Shown one piece after another: positions 16,437-24,511 of a stretch of 24,746 bases of DNA. Every line of letters begins with the position of its first letter. The stretch's first letter is position 1. Origin of the DNA: Candidatus Sumerlaeota bacterium. GTDB lineage: Bacteria > Sumerlaeota > Sumerlaeia > JADFCT01. Made by a program: the position numbers and the translations under genes. The notes beneath the pieces are model-generated. The model did no database searches. It had not been told where the DNA came from and worked only from the letters and a program-made list of their open reading frames with translations. Location: the NCBI GenBank assembly GCA_026398575.1, contig JAPLSP010000706.1:1-24746 (forward strand). The letters run 5' to 3'.

Positions 16437-16576
16437 CCTTTAGCCATATAATAATAGATCACCACAGAGACACCGAGGCACAGAGAAATACGCAATGAGC
16501 ATTCTTAATGCGCTTCTCGGCCTATTTCTCTGTGCCTCGGTGTCTCTGTGGTGACCTCACAATAATTGGCTAAAGG
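16437..16576. repeat. Inverted repeat, copy 2, with extra outer arms
   Basis: The inner arms 16459-16490 and 16523-16554 are perfect reverse complements (32 bp), and 31 bp of each are identical to the arms at 3356-3451. The 32-nt loop differs from copy 1 but again holds a small hairpin, GCATT-CTT-AATGC. Outside the main arms are 10-bp outer arms, CCTTTAGCCA (16437-16446) and TGGCTAAAGG (16567-16576), which copy 1 lacks. It lies between nadE and the truncated glycosyltransferase and could end transcription of the WecB-NadE unit. Confidence 0.93.
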
Positions 16577-16593
16577 ATTATGAATTCTTGGAA

Positions 16594-18564
16594 TTAGTGG
16601 GCGGCGTGCTCGGCGACCAGGTCCGCGATTTCCTTGAGCCATAAATCGGGCCGCGCGTCGCTCGGCATGCGCCAGTCGCCGCGCGGAGACAGCGCCACCG
16701 AGCCGATCTTCGGCCCGTCGGGCGAGGGCGAGCGCTTGAATTGCTGGCTGAAGAACCGGCGGTAGAACGTCCCCATCCAGCGCAGGATGCATTCGGCCGA
16801 ATAGTCCTCGCCGAAGGCCTGCCACGCGAGAAACAGGATTTTTCGCGGCGGGAAATGATTGCGGATGGCCTGATACAAAAAGAAGTCGTGCAGCTCATAG
16901 GGGCCGATGGTTTCCTCGGTCTTCTGCTTCAAGGAGGCGTCTTTGCCCAGCGGCAACAGCTCCGGCGAGATGGGTGTGGCGCCGATGTCGCGCAGGACTT
17001 CCGAAACCGGACCGCTGAACTCGCTTTCCGCCACCCATTCCACCATATAGCGCACCAGCGTCTTGGGGACGCCGCAGTTGACGTTGTACATGGACATCTG
17101 ATCGCCGTTATACGTGCACCATCCCAGAGCGATCTCCGACAAATCGCCCGTCCCGACGACCAGTCCGTTGCCGCTGTTCGCCAAGTCCATCAGGATTTGC
17201 ATGCGTTCGCGGGATTGGGCGTTTTCATAGGTGATGTCGTGGACGCTTTCATCGTGCCCGATGTCCTTGAAGTGCTGGCGGACGGCGTCGGATATCGGAA
17301 TGACTTTGAGCGTGGCGCCGAGCAACGTGATGAGTTTTTCCGCGTTGCCGCGCGTGCGGCTGGTGGTGCCGAAGCCGGGCATCGTCACGGCCAGGATGCC
17401 CGCGCGCGGCCACTTCATGATATCAAAAGCCTTGACCGTCACCAGCAGCGCCAGCGTGGAATCCAAGCCGCCGGAGATGCCGATGACCGTCGAATGCTGG
17501 CCGGTATGGCGCAACCGCTTGGCCAGGCCGGTGGACTGAATGGCAAAGATTTCGCGGCAGCGCTCGGCGCGCTGGGCCGGATCGGGCGGAACGAATGGAT
17601 TGCGCAGCAACGGGCGGCGCAGGCGCGTCTGGTTGGGCGGTATATCCTTGAACGCGAATCCGATGGAACGAACCGGCCTTGTGGGAACCGTGGAAGAGAA
17701 GGCGCTGTTGCGCAGGCGTTCATGAACGAGGCGCTGAACGTCCACGTCGGCGATCGCCATTTGCGTCTCAAAGTGGAAGCGCTCGGTTTCTGCGAGCAGC
17801 GCGCCGTTTTCCACGATCAGCGAATGCCCGCCAAACACCATATCGGTCGAGGATTCGCCGGGCCCCGATCCCGCATACAGATAAGCCGCCAGGCAGCGCG
17901 CGGATTGCTGCTTGACCAGTTCGCGCCGATAGTCGGCTTTGCCCAGCAGTTCGTTGCTGCCCGAGGGATTGAGCAGCAGCGTGGCGCCGGCGGTGGCCAA
18001 TTCGCCGCTCACCGGCTGGACCGCCCACAGGTCTTCGCAGATTTCGATCCCCACGACGCATTCCGGGAGATTGGCCGCCTGAAAAAGCAGGTCCGTCCCG
18101 AACGGAACCGCGGCATTGCCCACCGGGACGCTGCGCACGCGCGCGTCTCTGCCCGAGGAGAACCACCGTTCTTCATAGTACTCATAGACGGAAGGAAGGA
18201 AGGTCTTGGGGACGATGCCGCGCACGAATCCTTCGCTGATGAACGCGGCGCAGCAATAAAGCCTCCCTTCGGCCGCCAGCGGCAGTCCGACGACAACGGC
18301 CACGCCCGTTTGCTCCGTGGCCTGCGCGATGATTTGCAGGCTGTTCCGCGCCGCGTTCAGCAGGGACGCCTGATAAAACAGATCGGCGCAGGAATATCCC
18401 GTCACGCTGAGCTCGGGAAACAGCGCCAGCTGGCAGCCCTCGGCTGCGGCGTCGCGCAAAGCCTTGACGATGGCCAGGACGTTGAACTCCACGTCGGCCA
18501 CGCGCAACTCGGGCGAGACCACCGCCACGCGCACAAAGCCCATGGATGTCAATGTGTCAGACAT
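16594..18564 (-). CDS. nadE: Glutamine-dependent NAD+ synthetase
   Basis: The 656-residue enzyme converts nicotinate adenine dinucleotide to NAD+ using ATP and glutamine. Its N-terminal nitrilase-type glutaminase domain has the catalytic triad Glu51 ([10 protein letters not shown]), Lys120 (VPKTFLP) and Cys176 (GIEICEDLW). The C-terminal synthetase domain has the ATP-pyrophosphatase loop SGGLDST at 364-370. The triad positions agree closely with those I recall for the Mycobacterium tuberculosis enzyme, which supports the start at ATG 18564. An in-frame ATG at 18633 would add 23 unrelated residues. It is a housekeeping enzyme placed 71 bp after wecB on the same strand. The region is clearly more G+C-rich than the glycosyltransferase genes. 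A role in the polysaccharide pathway is not implied. Confidence 0.95.
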   Translation of the reverse strand: MSDTLTSMGFVRVAVVSPELRVADVEFNVLAIVKALRDAAAEGCQLALFPELSVTGYSCADLFYQASLLNAARNSLQIIAQATEQTGVAVVVGLPLAAEGRLYCCAAFISEGFVRGIVPKTFLPSVYEYYEERWFSSGRDARVRSVPVGNAAVPFGTDLLFQAANLPECVVGIEICEDLWAVQPVSGELATAGATLLLNPSGSNELLGKADYRRELVKQQSARCLAAYLYAGSGPGESSTDMVFGGHSLIVENGALLAETERFHFETQMAIADVDVQRLVHERLRNSAFSSTVPTRPVRSIGFAFKDIPPNQTRLRRPLLRNPFVPPDPAQRAERCREIFAIQSTGLAKRLRHTGQHSTVIGISGGLDSTLALLVTVKAFDIMKWPRAGILAVTMPGFGTTSRTRGNAEKLITLLGATLKVIPISDAVRQHFKDIGHDESVHDITYENAQSRERMQILMDLANSGNGLVVGTGDLSEIALGWCTYNGDQMSMYNVNCGVPKTLVRYMVEWVAESEFSGPVSEVLRDIGATPISPELLPLGKDASLKQKTEETIGPYELHDFFLYQAIRNHFPPRKILFLAWQAFGEDYSAECILRWMGTFYRRFFSQQFKRSPSPDGPKIGSVALSPRGDWRMPSDARPDLWLKEIADLVAEHAAH

Positions 18565-18635
18565 GGGCGACTCTTGAGAGCTGAAATGAAAATCGAGTCC
18601 GTCTATGTCGTTGATGTTTTGGGGAGTTTTCATAT

Positions 18636-19703
18636 CTATGGAATCGCCGTTTTCAGGATCGCCGCCATGCGCTCGCCGGCATGGCCGTCCCACAGCGGCG
18701 GGATGCTCCAGGGCTTTTGGGCGCCGCTGAGGATATTATTGACCTCCCGTTCGAGGCGGTCAAGGTCCAATCCTATCAAGACGTTGGTTCCCATCGTGAC
18801 CGTGATGGGCCGCTCCGTGTTTTCGCGCAACGTCAGACAGGGAATCCCCAGGTACGTCGTCTCCTCCTGGATGCCGCCCGAGTCGGTGATGACCAGCGCG
18901 GCGCGCCGCACCAGGCTCATGAATTCCAGATAGCCAATCGGGTCTATGATGTTCAGGGCGCCGCCTTGTTCGGCGGCGCCCGCCTGCGCCAGACGCTGCC
19001 GCGTCCGGGGATGGATCGGAAATATCACGGGCATCTTCCGGCTGATGCGTCCGAGCGATTCCATGATCGCCTTCAGATACTCCGGATCATCCACGTTGGA
19101 CGGGCGGTGCAGCGTCGCCACGGCGTAAGGCGAGGGATAGGGGGGCGCGGGCATCTGCTCGATCGCGGGCAGAAATTTGACCAGCGTGTCAATCATGGCG
19201 TTACCGACGAAGTGTATTTTCTCTCTCGCCACGCCTTCGCGCAGCAGATTTGCGTCGCCGTCTTCCGAAGGCGTGAACAGCAGGTCGCTGATCTGATCCG
19301 TGATCAGGCGGTTGATTTCCTCGGGCATGCGCCGGTCGAAGGAACGCAGGCCGGCTTCAACGTGCGCGACGGGCAGGCGGCGTTTGGCGCAGACGATGGC
19401 GGTCGCCATCGTGGAATTCACGTCGCCATAAACGGCCACCATGCGGGGACGGTGCGCCTCGATGACGCCCTCGAAGCGCAGCATGACGTTGGCCGTCTGC
19501 GCCGAGTGGCCGGGGCTGTTGACTTCGAGATTGATATCGGGCGCCGGAATCTCCAACTGCTGGAAAAAAACATCGGACATGTTCCGGTCATAGTGCTGTC
19601 CGGTATGGATGATCTTCTGGGGCACGCCCGCCCGGGCGCACGCCGCAAACACGGGCGCCATCTTCATGAAGTTGGGCCGCGCGCCGACTACGTGGAGCAA
19701 CAT
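18636..19703 (-). CDS. wecB: UDP-N-acetylglucosamine 2-epimerase (non-hydrolysing)
   Basis: The 355-residue enzyme interconverts UDP-GlcNAc and UDP-ManNAc, a precursor of ManNAc and ManNAcA residues. Visible family motifs are GARPNFMKM at 7-15, VYGDVNST (Asp94), HVEAGLRS (Glu116), MPEEINR at 126-132, [10 protein letters not shown] (His199), and the UDP-binding segment TDSGGIQEE. The HRPSNVD form rather than HRREN places it in the non-enterobacterial branch. I start at ATG 19703, which has GGAAAGGA about 8 nt upstream. A 10-codon extension to 19733 has no support. It sits downstream of the nested palindromic element and upstream of nadE, and should supply an amino sugar to the glycosyltransferases of the locus. 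Confidence 0.95.
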   Translation of the reverse strand: MLLHVVGARPNFMKMAPVFAACARAGVPQKIIHTGQHYDRNMSDVFFQQLEIPAPDINLEVNSPGHSAQTANVMLRFEGVIEAHRPRMVAVYGDVNSTMATAIVCAKRRLPVAHVEAGLRSFDRRMPEEINRLITDQISDLLFTPSEDGDANLLREGVAREKIHFVGNAMIDTLVKFLPAIEQMPAPPYPSPYAVATLHRPSNVDDPEYLKAIMESLGRISRKMPVIFPIHPRTRQRLAQAGAAEQGGALNIIDPIGYLEFMSLVRRAALVITDSGGIQEETTYLGIPCLTLRENTERPITVTMGTNVLIGLDLDRLEREVNNILSGAQKPWSIPPLWDGHAGERMAAILKTAIP

Positions 19704-19755
19704 GATTTCGTCCTTTCCATCCTCGTGACACATTATCTTAGCGCGTCAAACCGCA

Positions 19756-20213
19756 ACCAAATGTAAAATGAAAAATGAGAAATGAGAAATGCAAAATAAC
19801 AACCCATCCCGGCGGCAAAATTACATAGCCCTGCATTTTATGTCTGCGGCGGGCGCGTTCTATAATCCCGATGCCCTCCGCCACCACCGGGCCTTGTGCC
19901 GGTGGAGCGATGATTCTGCGCTAGAAACCGCATGCCCCTATCGTCCACCGCCACCACCGGGCCTTGTGCCGGTGGGGCGATGATTATCTTTGCAGGCTGT
20001 GATTTTAGCCTTCAATCATCGCTCCACTGGCACAAGGCCCAGTGGTGGCGACGAGAGAAAAGCGGTCACTACTAGCGCAAAATCACCGCTCCACCGGCGC
20101 AAGGCCCGGTGGTGGCGGCGAAATTCGGCGAAAACAGGACCGGAATTCTGGATTGTACCCGTCTGCCGCGCGCGGTCTCATTTTCAATTTCTCATTTTAT
20201 ATTTTACATTGGT
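19756..20213. repeat. 458-bp nested palindromic non-coding element, outer A+T-rich arms
   Basis: The intergenic stretch between wecB and the GT4 gene is bounded by imperfect inverted arms. The left arm is 19756-19790 (ACCAAATGTAAAATG then repeated AAATGAG) and the right arm is 20177-20213, whose reverse complement starts ACCAATGTAAAATATAAAAT. Inside is a four-copy G+C-rich hairpin array (separate entry). The right arm overlaps the last codons and TAA of the GT4 gene. The rest, 19791-19877 and 20119-20176, has no gene and no clear repeat. The arrangement suggests a MITE-like or other non-autonomous element, but no target-site duplication is obvious. Confidence 0.75.
19878..20118. repeat. Four-copy array of a 37-38-nt hairpin unit in inverted pairs
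   Basis: Units are at 19878-19915 and 19948-19985 (plus orientation) and 20014-20050 and 20081-20118 (minus orientation). Each reads CCGCCACCACCGGGCCTTGT then GCCGGTGGRGCGATGATT and folds as CCACCGG-loop-CCGGTGG. The third unit has changed both sides of the stem (CCACTGG with CCAGTGG), so pairing is kept. Unit pairs with the spacer between them form imperfect inverted arms of over 100 nt around a 28-nt centre. The spacers share TGCGCTAG when one is reverse-complemented. This resembles REP/BIME-type repeats. Confidence 0.88.
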
Positions 20214-21403
20214 AGTAATGCCGCTTCATAATCTTTGATCCGCTGCCGCGCGATCGCCAGCCAGCTGAATCGCTCCTGCATTTTCCGCGCGCCATGCTCG
20301 CCCAGCCGCCGGCGTGTTTCGGCGTCCGACAGCGATTCAATCTTGCGCGCCAGGTCCGCCGGATCGTTCTCCTCGTATGTCAGGCCATTGCCCTCATAGC
20401 GCTCGCGCACGGTGATGCGGTTGCTGACGATGATGGGCAATCCGCACGCGGCGGCGTCGAGCTGGCTGGTGGATTCCTGCCGTGGCCAGACGCCGATGTC
20501 CGAGGCCCAATAAAACGGCGGCAGATCGCGCGCGGGAACAAAGGGATGGATGACGCAGCCGGGATTGGATTGAATGAACTGCGCGTCCTCGTCGCTTCCG
20601 GCGCCGACGAACAGCCCGCGATAGGGCTTGCCCTGCGCCGCCAATATTCCGACGGCGCCGGCCAGACAATGCGGGCCTTTATCTTTGGAAAAGCGCCCTG
20701 TATAGATGCAAACCACGTCGGAATCCGCGAAGCCCAGTCGCTCGCGATACGCCGCGCGCGCTTTCAGGGACGTTTCATCGCCTGCCGGATGATATAAATC
20801 CGTATCCACCCCCAGCGAACATATAACTATCTTTTTCTTATCGTAGTGATAATCTCGGATCATGATCTCCGCGCAATCCTCGGCGATCGGATAGCATCGC
20901 TCGGAAATCCAGCTGATCCACCGCGACCAGAATGCGAAGAGAGTGTGGTAGATGATTCTTCCCCCCGGGTTTTTCGGCGGCTGATGGGAATGATAGACCG
21001 AGGCGTGCACATGGCTTTCCATGAAGAGTTTGTACCGCAGCCAGGGCTTCGCGATGGCCGCGGCGCGCGTGGTCCGGGAACCGAAATCAAAAGTTTGAAC
21101 GATATCGGGACGTAGCGCGCGCAAAAGCCGCAACAGCCCACAAATCTGGATTTCGCCGTTGCGCATGGCATGCGGCAGGCGATGCAGCGTGTATCCGTCC
21201 AGCGCTTTCGTTCCGCATTCCACGATGGGCGGGCCGATATATTGCTCGTAGGTGGCCTTGTACATCGGCGCATTGAAATACACCTGCCCGTTCGACGTGA
21301 TCACATGGACTTCATGCCCCAGCGCGGCCAGCGCCTTCGGAAGGCAATTCTCCGCATAGCCCATTTTCTCCGAGAACCAGTCTGTGATAACGGCGATCTT
21401 CAT
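20204..21403 (-). CDS. Glycosyltransferase family 4
   Basis: The 399-residue protein starts MKIAVITDWFSEKMGYAEN, followed by a glycine-rich N-terminal loop typical of GT4. LGVDTDLYHP marks the domain linker, IYTGRFSKDKGPHCLAGAV is the start of the C-terminal Rossmann domain, and ESTSQLDAAACGLPIIVS is the EX7E-type donor site (with Asp as the second acid). It should add a sugar from a nucleotide donor to a membrane-linked acceptor on the cytoplasmic side. The start overlaps the stop of the upstream methyltransferase (ATGA), with AAGGA about 13 nt upstream. The stop codon and last residues lie in the arm of the palindromic element, so the very C-terminus may have been changed by its arrival. 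Confidence 0.92.
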   Translation of the reverse strand: MKIAVITDWFSEKMGYAENCLPKALAALGHEVHVITSNGQVYFNAPMYKATYEQYIGPPIVECGTKALDGYTLHRLPHAMRNGEIQICGLLRLLRALRPDIVQTFDFGSRTTRAAAIAKPWLRYKLFMESHVHASVYHSHQPPKNPGGRIIYHTLFAFWSRWISWISERCYPIAEDCAEIMIRDYHYDKKKIVICSLGVDTDLYHPAGDETSLKARAAYRERLGFADSDVVCIYTGRFSKDKGPHCLAGAVGILAAQGKPYRGLFVGAGSDEDAQFIQSNPGCVIHPFVPARDLPPFYWASDIGVWPRQESTSQLDAAACGLPIIVSNRITVRERYEGNGLTYEENDPADLARKIESLSDAETRRRLGEHGARKMQERFSWLAIARQRIKDYEAALLPM

Positions 21404-22197
21404 CGCGAGACCCGATCCTTCTGCGTGGCCGGAATTATTTCTTCGCTCATGTTTCCCTGGGAATCAACCCTTTGAATGCTGATCCGGCCGTCGGCGCTCT
21501 GGCGAAAGACCATCACGTTGAATCCATCTTTCCATTCGAGGATCGTGTTGAAGATTCCCAGGTTCCGGTAATAAATATCCTGATTGGGATGATAGACGTC
21601 GCCGAGCACCTGCTTCGCCCATTGTTCCGAGCCGATGCCGCGCTGCCGCTGCTCGTCGTATTCAAAAAAGAGAAGGCTGTTGGCGAACCGCAGAACGTGC
21701 CAGTTGTGGCTCATGTCCTTGGCCCATGCGAAGAGCGCGTCCTTCATGAGCGTGGGCGTTTCAATATAGCCCGCCCTGGCCACGCGCATCATCTCGCGGC
21801 AGGCTTGCGCCGGATCGCTCGAATGCTCGATAACGTGCGAACAATAGATATAATCTATGGACTTGTTTTTGAAGGGCAGATGATGCATGTCCAGGATGAC
21901 GAAAGGCCGGTCATCCAGTTTGATTTCCTCCCGCCGATGCGCGGTGATTTCCAGATAGCGGTCGCAAAGAATCGTCGCCTTGGGGAAGGGATTGTGGCCG
22001 CTGGCCAGATCCAGAATGACGCCTTTCTCCGGAACCAGCCGCATATACTGGGACTGATAGGAATAATCATCCGTGTAAGGCCGTGGCGGTGGCGGTGGCG
22101 CCAATTGCGGAAATTTCCTAAAGAATGAACGCGCCAATCCTCTGACAATAGCGATACACCACGCGATAAAGCTATGAGATTTTTTCTCTGGTGTCAT
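21400..22197 (-). CDS. SAM-dependent methyltransferase with N-terminal hydrophobic/proline segment
   Basis: The 265-residue protein has a short hydrophobic helix at about 10-22, a proline run at 34-38, and then a methyltransferase fold with ILDLASGHNPFP at 61-72, VILDMHHLPF and YCSHVIEHSSDP. LASGHNP is a variant of motif I known in methyltransferases of glycan loci. The N-terminal helix may hold it at the membrane (inference). I start at ATG 22197 because it overlaps the TGA of the Wzt-B reading frame (ATGA), as at several junctions in this locus. ATG 22215 in the same frame is possible, with a weak GGAAA upstream. It follows Wzt-B in the operon and may modify the chain that Wzt-B recognises. 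Confidence 0.87.
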   Translation of the reverse strand: MTPEKKSHSFIAWCIAIVRGLARSFFRKFPQLAPPPPPRPYTDDYSYQSQYMRLVPEKGVILDLASGHNPFPKATILCDRYLEITAHRREEIKLDDRPFVILDMHHLPFKNKSIDYIYCSHVIEHSSDPAQACREMMRVARAGYIETPTLMKDALFAWAKDMSHNWHVLRFANSLLFFEYDEQRQRGIGSEQWAKQVLGDVYHPNQDIYYRNLGIFNTILEWKDGFNVMVFRQSADGRISIQRVDSQGNMSEEIIPATQKDRVSR

Positions 22198-23509
22198 TCT
22201 GAGCGAAAATACCATTGATGAGGATTTCCGTAATAATCGCCTTCCATGACTGAAAAATGGTAGGCTTCTTGGACCCAGTCAGCCAAGACCCCGTTTACCT
22301 CGCAGTATAAATTGATATTGTATCCGCCGGCAATAAAAGGCAATCGAGGAATCTTGCAGCACAGTTGTCCTTTTTGAGGAAGCTTGTCAAAGGAAGCTCC
22401 CACCATCTCGTTGCCGCAAAGCGATAAAAATTGCCCATGCGTTCCATAGAACGCGATAAAAGCCGCTACATTTATTATCTCTTCTGTGGCCTCATAGCCT
22501 AATATAAAACATAATCTTTTCCTGTAATAAAAACATCAACAGGTTTCCCATCTTCACTCTCGAGGCGAACATCCGTAAAACGGAGCCGTCCATTGCCATG
22601 ACGATCTTTCCTCAACACAAGGCTTATGCTTGCGATTTCTTTGATGCGCGACATATATTCCGCAATAATTTCATTGGTCGGCCCTTTATTTATTAAACAA
22701 CCAGATTCCAGCAGAATAGTCTGTCTGCATAAACTTTCAATGGCGGCCATGTTGTGGCTGACAAACAGAATGGTCCGGCCGCTTTCAGCCACGTCGCTCA
22801 TTTTGCCCATGCATTTTTTTTGGAACGCCGCATCGCCGACGGCCAGCACTTCGTCCACGATCATGATCTCCGGCTCCAGGTGCGCGGACACGGCAAAAGC
22901 CAGCCGGACGTACATGCCGCTCGAATAGCGCTTGACGGGAGTATCGAGGAATTTTTCGACTTCGGCAAAGGCGACGATCTCGTCGAATTTCCGGTCTATC
23001 TCCGCCCGCGTCATGCCCATGATGGCGCCGTTGAGATAGATGTTCTCGCGCCCGGTGAGCTCGGCGTGAAAGCCGGTGCCGACTTCCAGGAGCGAGGCCA
23101 GCCGCCCGCGCAGCACGGCGCGGCCCGTCGTTGGCGCCGTGACGCGCGAAAGAATCTTCAGCAGCGTGGATTTGCCCGCGCCGTTGCGGCCAATGATGCC
23201 GATGACTTCGCCCTGCTTGACATCAAAGCTGACGTCGCGCAACGCCCAGAATTCATTGGATAGCGGATGCGAAGATTGAGACCGGCTGCCGGAGGGGGCG
23301 GCGGCGTCGCACGCCTCCGATTTCAGCGTCTTGTCTTTGAGTCCTTTCAGCCGCTGCGCCAGCGATTGCAGCGCGGATTTGGCCGCGCGGCCACAATGAC
23401 GCGGAAGGGTCATCAACATTTCGCGAAACGTCGCGGTCAGGTCTATTCCCTGTCCCAGCCGGTAGCGCTTACCCAATCCTTCAACGCGAATGATGGCGTC
23501 ATTTGACAT
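22194..23509 (-). pseudogene. wzt: Second Wzt-type ABC exporter ATPase (Wzt-B), frameshifted in the C-terminal domain
   Basis: From ATG 23509, 336 codons encode a polysaccharide ABC ATPase: Walker [10 protein letters not shown] at 107-115, [30 protein letters not shown] and VLFVSH-like H-loop. After KDYVLY a TAG stops the frame at 22499. In the next frame the protein continues without a gap as GYEATEEIINVAAFIAFYG and on through LPQKGQLCCKIPRLPFIAGG to DYYGNPHQWYFRSE and a stop at 22194, which is the rest of a Wzt carbohydrate-recognition domain. One missing base near 22497-22500 explains it. The two pieces are either a recent pseudogene, a sequencing error, or less likely a recoding site. A truncated ATPase without the recognition domain might still hydrolyse ATP. 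It is almost identical to Wzt-A in the ATPase half. Confidence 0.85.
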
Positions 23510-23544
23510 GCGGTTCTATGGATACCCGGTTCTCCGGCAGATTC

Positions 23545-24288
23545 CTAGATTTTAGCCATGATCTGCTGGATTATTTTTCTCGCCTCAGGCTCATGGACCT
23601 TGGAATGCAGGCAGTTGCGCAGATAGAAGGCCGCCTCCAGATATTTTTTTTCTCCAAAGAGATACTTTCCGAGGTAAAAATTTGCATCCAAAAATGATGG
23701 ATTCAGTTTGAGCGCGTTCTGAAAATATTTGACGGCTTCCTGGGTCTTGTTCTTTTTCCACGCGATGATCCCTCTGATCTCCGGCTCGCATTTATATGCC
23801 CAGGACATGATCGCTTCCTTATTGACATTGCCTTTCAAGGCGTCCCATCGCTTGAGCGCTTCATCTTCCTTGCCCATCTCGATCAGACTCCGGCAGGCGT
23901 AGTGATAATAGTAGATATTCACCAGCTCGCTATGCTTGGGGCTGTTGCGGTAAGTGGCATGAAGCGCATCGGCATACTTGACGATTTTCGCATTGCTCTT
24001 CTCCACCACCGCCTGCTTGAATTCGCCTTCTGCTTTGTTCTTCTCCTCCAGCGCTTTCTTGAATCTGCTTTCCAAATGGTGATAGTAGGTCTCCGGAGCG
24101 GTGATGATGATCGTGGCCAAAATAGCGGCGGCGAAAACCGCGGCGACGGGCTTGAATGGCACATAGTCGAAGATGTGATGAAACGCACCCTGGGCGGCTT
24201 CAGCCTCGGCGGCCATCTGAGCGGACGATTCATATCCGCGGCTGGAAGTCTCGGGAGCAATCGCTGTCTTTCGTCTTCTCGTCGCCAT
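23545..24288 (-). CDS. Single-pass membrane protein with coiled coil and TPR repeats
   Basis: I do not recognise a named family. The 247-residue protein has a basic N-terminus (MATRRRK), a disordered segment, one transmembrane helix at about 46-63 (PVAAVFAAAILATIIIT), a charged coiled coil at about 70-102, and tetratricopeptide repeats in the C-terminal half. The clearest repeats are AWKKNKTQEAVKYFQNALKL followed by LDANFYLGKYLFGEKKYLEA. The positive-inside rule puts the TPR part in the periplasm. TPR proteins in export loci often hold protein complexes together or act in chain assembly, but nothing specific can be claimed. It is the first gene after promoter module B and is 35 bp upstream of Wzt-B, so it belongs to that transcription unit. 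There is no Shine-Dalgarno sequence at 24288. Confidence 0.82.
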   Translation of the reverse strand: MATRRRKTAIAPETSSRGYESSAQMAAEAEAAQGAFHHIFDYVPFKPVAAVFAAAILATIIITAPETYYHHLESRFKKALEEKNKAEGEFKQAVVEKSNAKIVKYADALHATYRNSPKHSELVNIYYYHYACRSLIEMGKEDEALKRWDALKGNVNKEAIMSWAYKCEPEIRGIIAWKKNKTQEAVKYFQNALKLNPSFLDANFYLGKYLFGEKKYLEAAFYLRNCLHSKVHEPEARKIIQQIMAKI

Positions 24289-24329
24289 AAGCCAGTCGCT
24301 TTCAGGGTTCTTGCGCGTTCTGTTTTTGC

Positions 24330-24390
24330 GTTCATTTCATGAACGATCCGTATGCTCTAACCAACGGCGCGCGCCCGTCAAGCCCTTTTT
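24330..24390 (-). promoter_or_regulatory. Shared promoter/operator-like module, copy B (upstream of the TPR-Wzt-B operon)
   Basis: On the minus strand: an AAAAAG tract, CTTGACG (box at 24381-24376), GGCGCGCG, then ATAC, then the palindrome GTTCATGAAATGAAC (24344-24330). All parts match module A, including the 31-nt distance between palindrome and TTGAC box and the 5-nt gap between palindrome and the GTAT/ATAC. The palindrome lies 42 bp before the ATG at 24288. The intervening bases differ freely between copies, which argues for functional constraint on the shared blocks. Confidence 0.6.
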
Positions 24391-24400
24391 GCGCGGTTTT

Positions 24401-24433
24401 GACGCCGCGCCGCCGTTTTATGGCGCCGGCGTC
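24401..24433. other. G+C-rich hairpin in the divergent intergenic region
   Basis: GACGCCG-CGCC (24401-24411) can pair with GGCGCCGGCGTC (24422-24433) with one bulged base and a loop containing GTTTTA. It lies between promoter module B and the transketolase start. It is not followed by a T-tract, so a terminator is doubtful. It could be a 5' leader structure of the transketolase transcript. The rest of 24289-24511 holds no gene that I can see. Confidence 0.35.
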
Positions 24434-24511
24434 TCCGGAAGCAAAAGCGTTCAGGGATATTGAGAAAATTGCGATTTACAGCGCCTTATTTCGCCATATA
24501 TCATTCCGGCC

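Noticed and set aside
17715..17735. GTTCATGAAC palindrome resembling the operator of the shared promoter module
   Set aside because: It lies within the nadE coding sequence, with none of the other module parts around it. It is a chance match.
16741..18933. A 730-codon plus-strand open frame opposite nadE and wecB
   Set aside because: It is antisense to two clearly recognised enzymes. Its length results from the G+C-rich codon pattern of those genes, and the product has no recognisable motif.
19855..19870. TATAAT on the plus strand as a promoter inside the repeat element
   Set aside because: There is no matching -35 box and no plus-strand gene follows.
19878..20118. CRISPR-like array: four repeats of about 38 nt with 28-32-nt spacers
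   Set aside because: Repeats 3 and 4 are in the opposite orientation, repeats vary, and the outer spacers are related to each other by inversion. There are no cas genes.
19789..20238. Two small plus-strand open frames (64 and 82 codons) over the palindromic element
   Set aside because: They consist of translated repeat sequence, show no protein-like composition and no ribosome-binding site.
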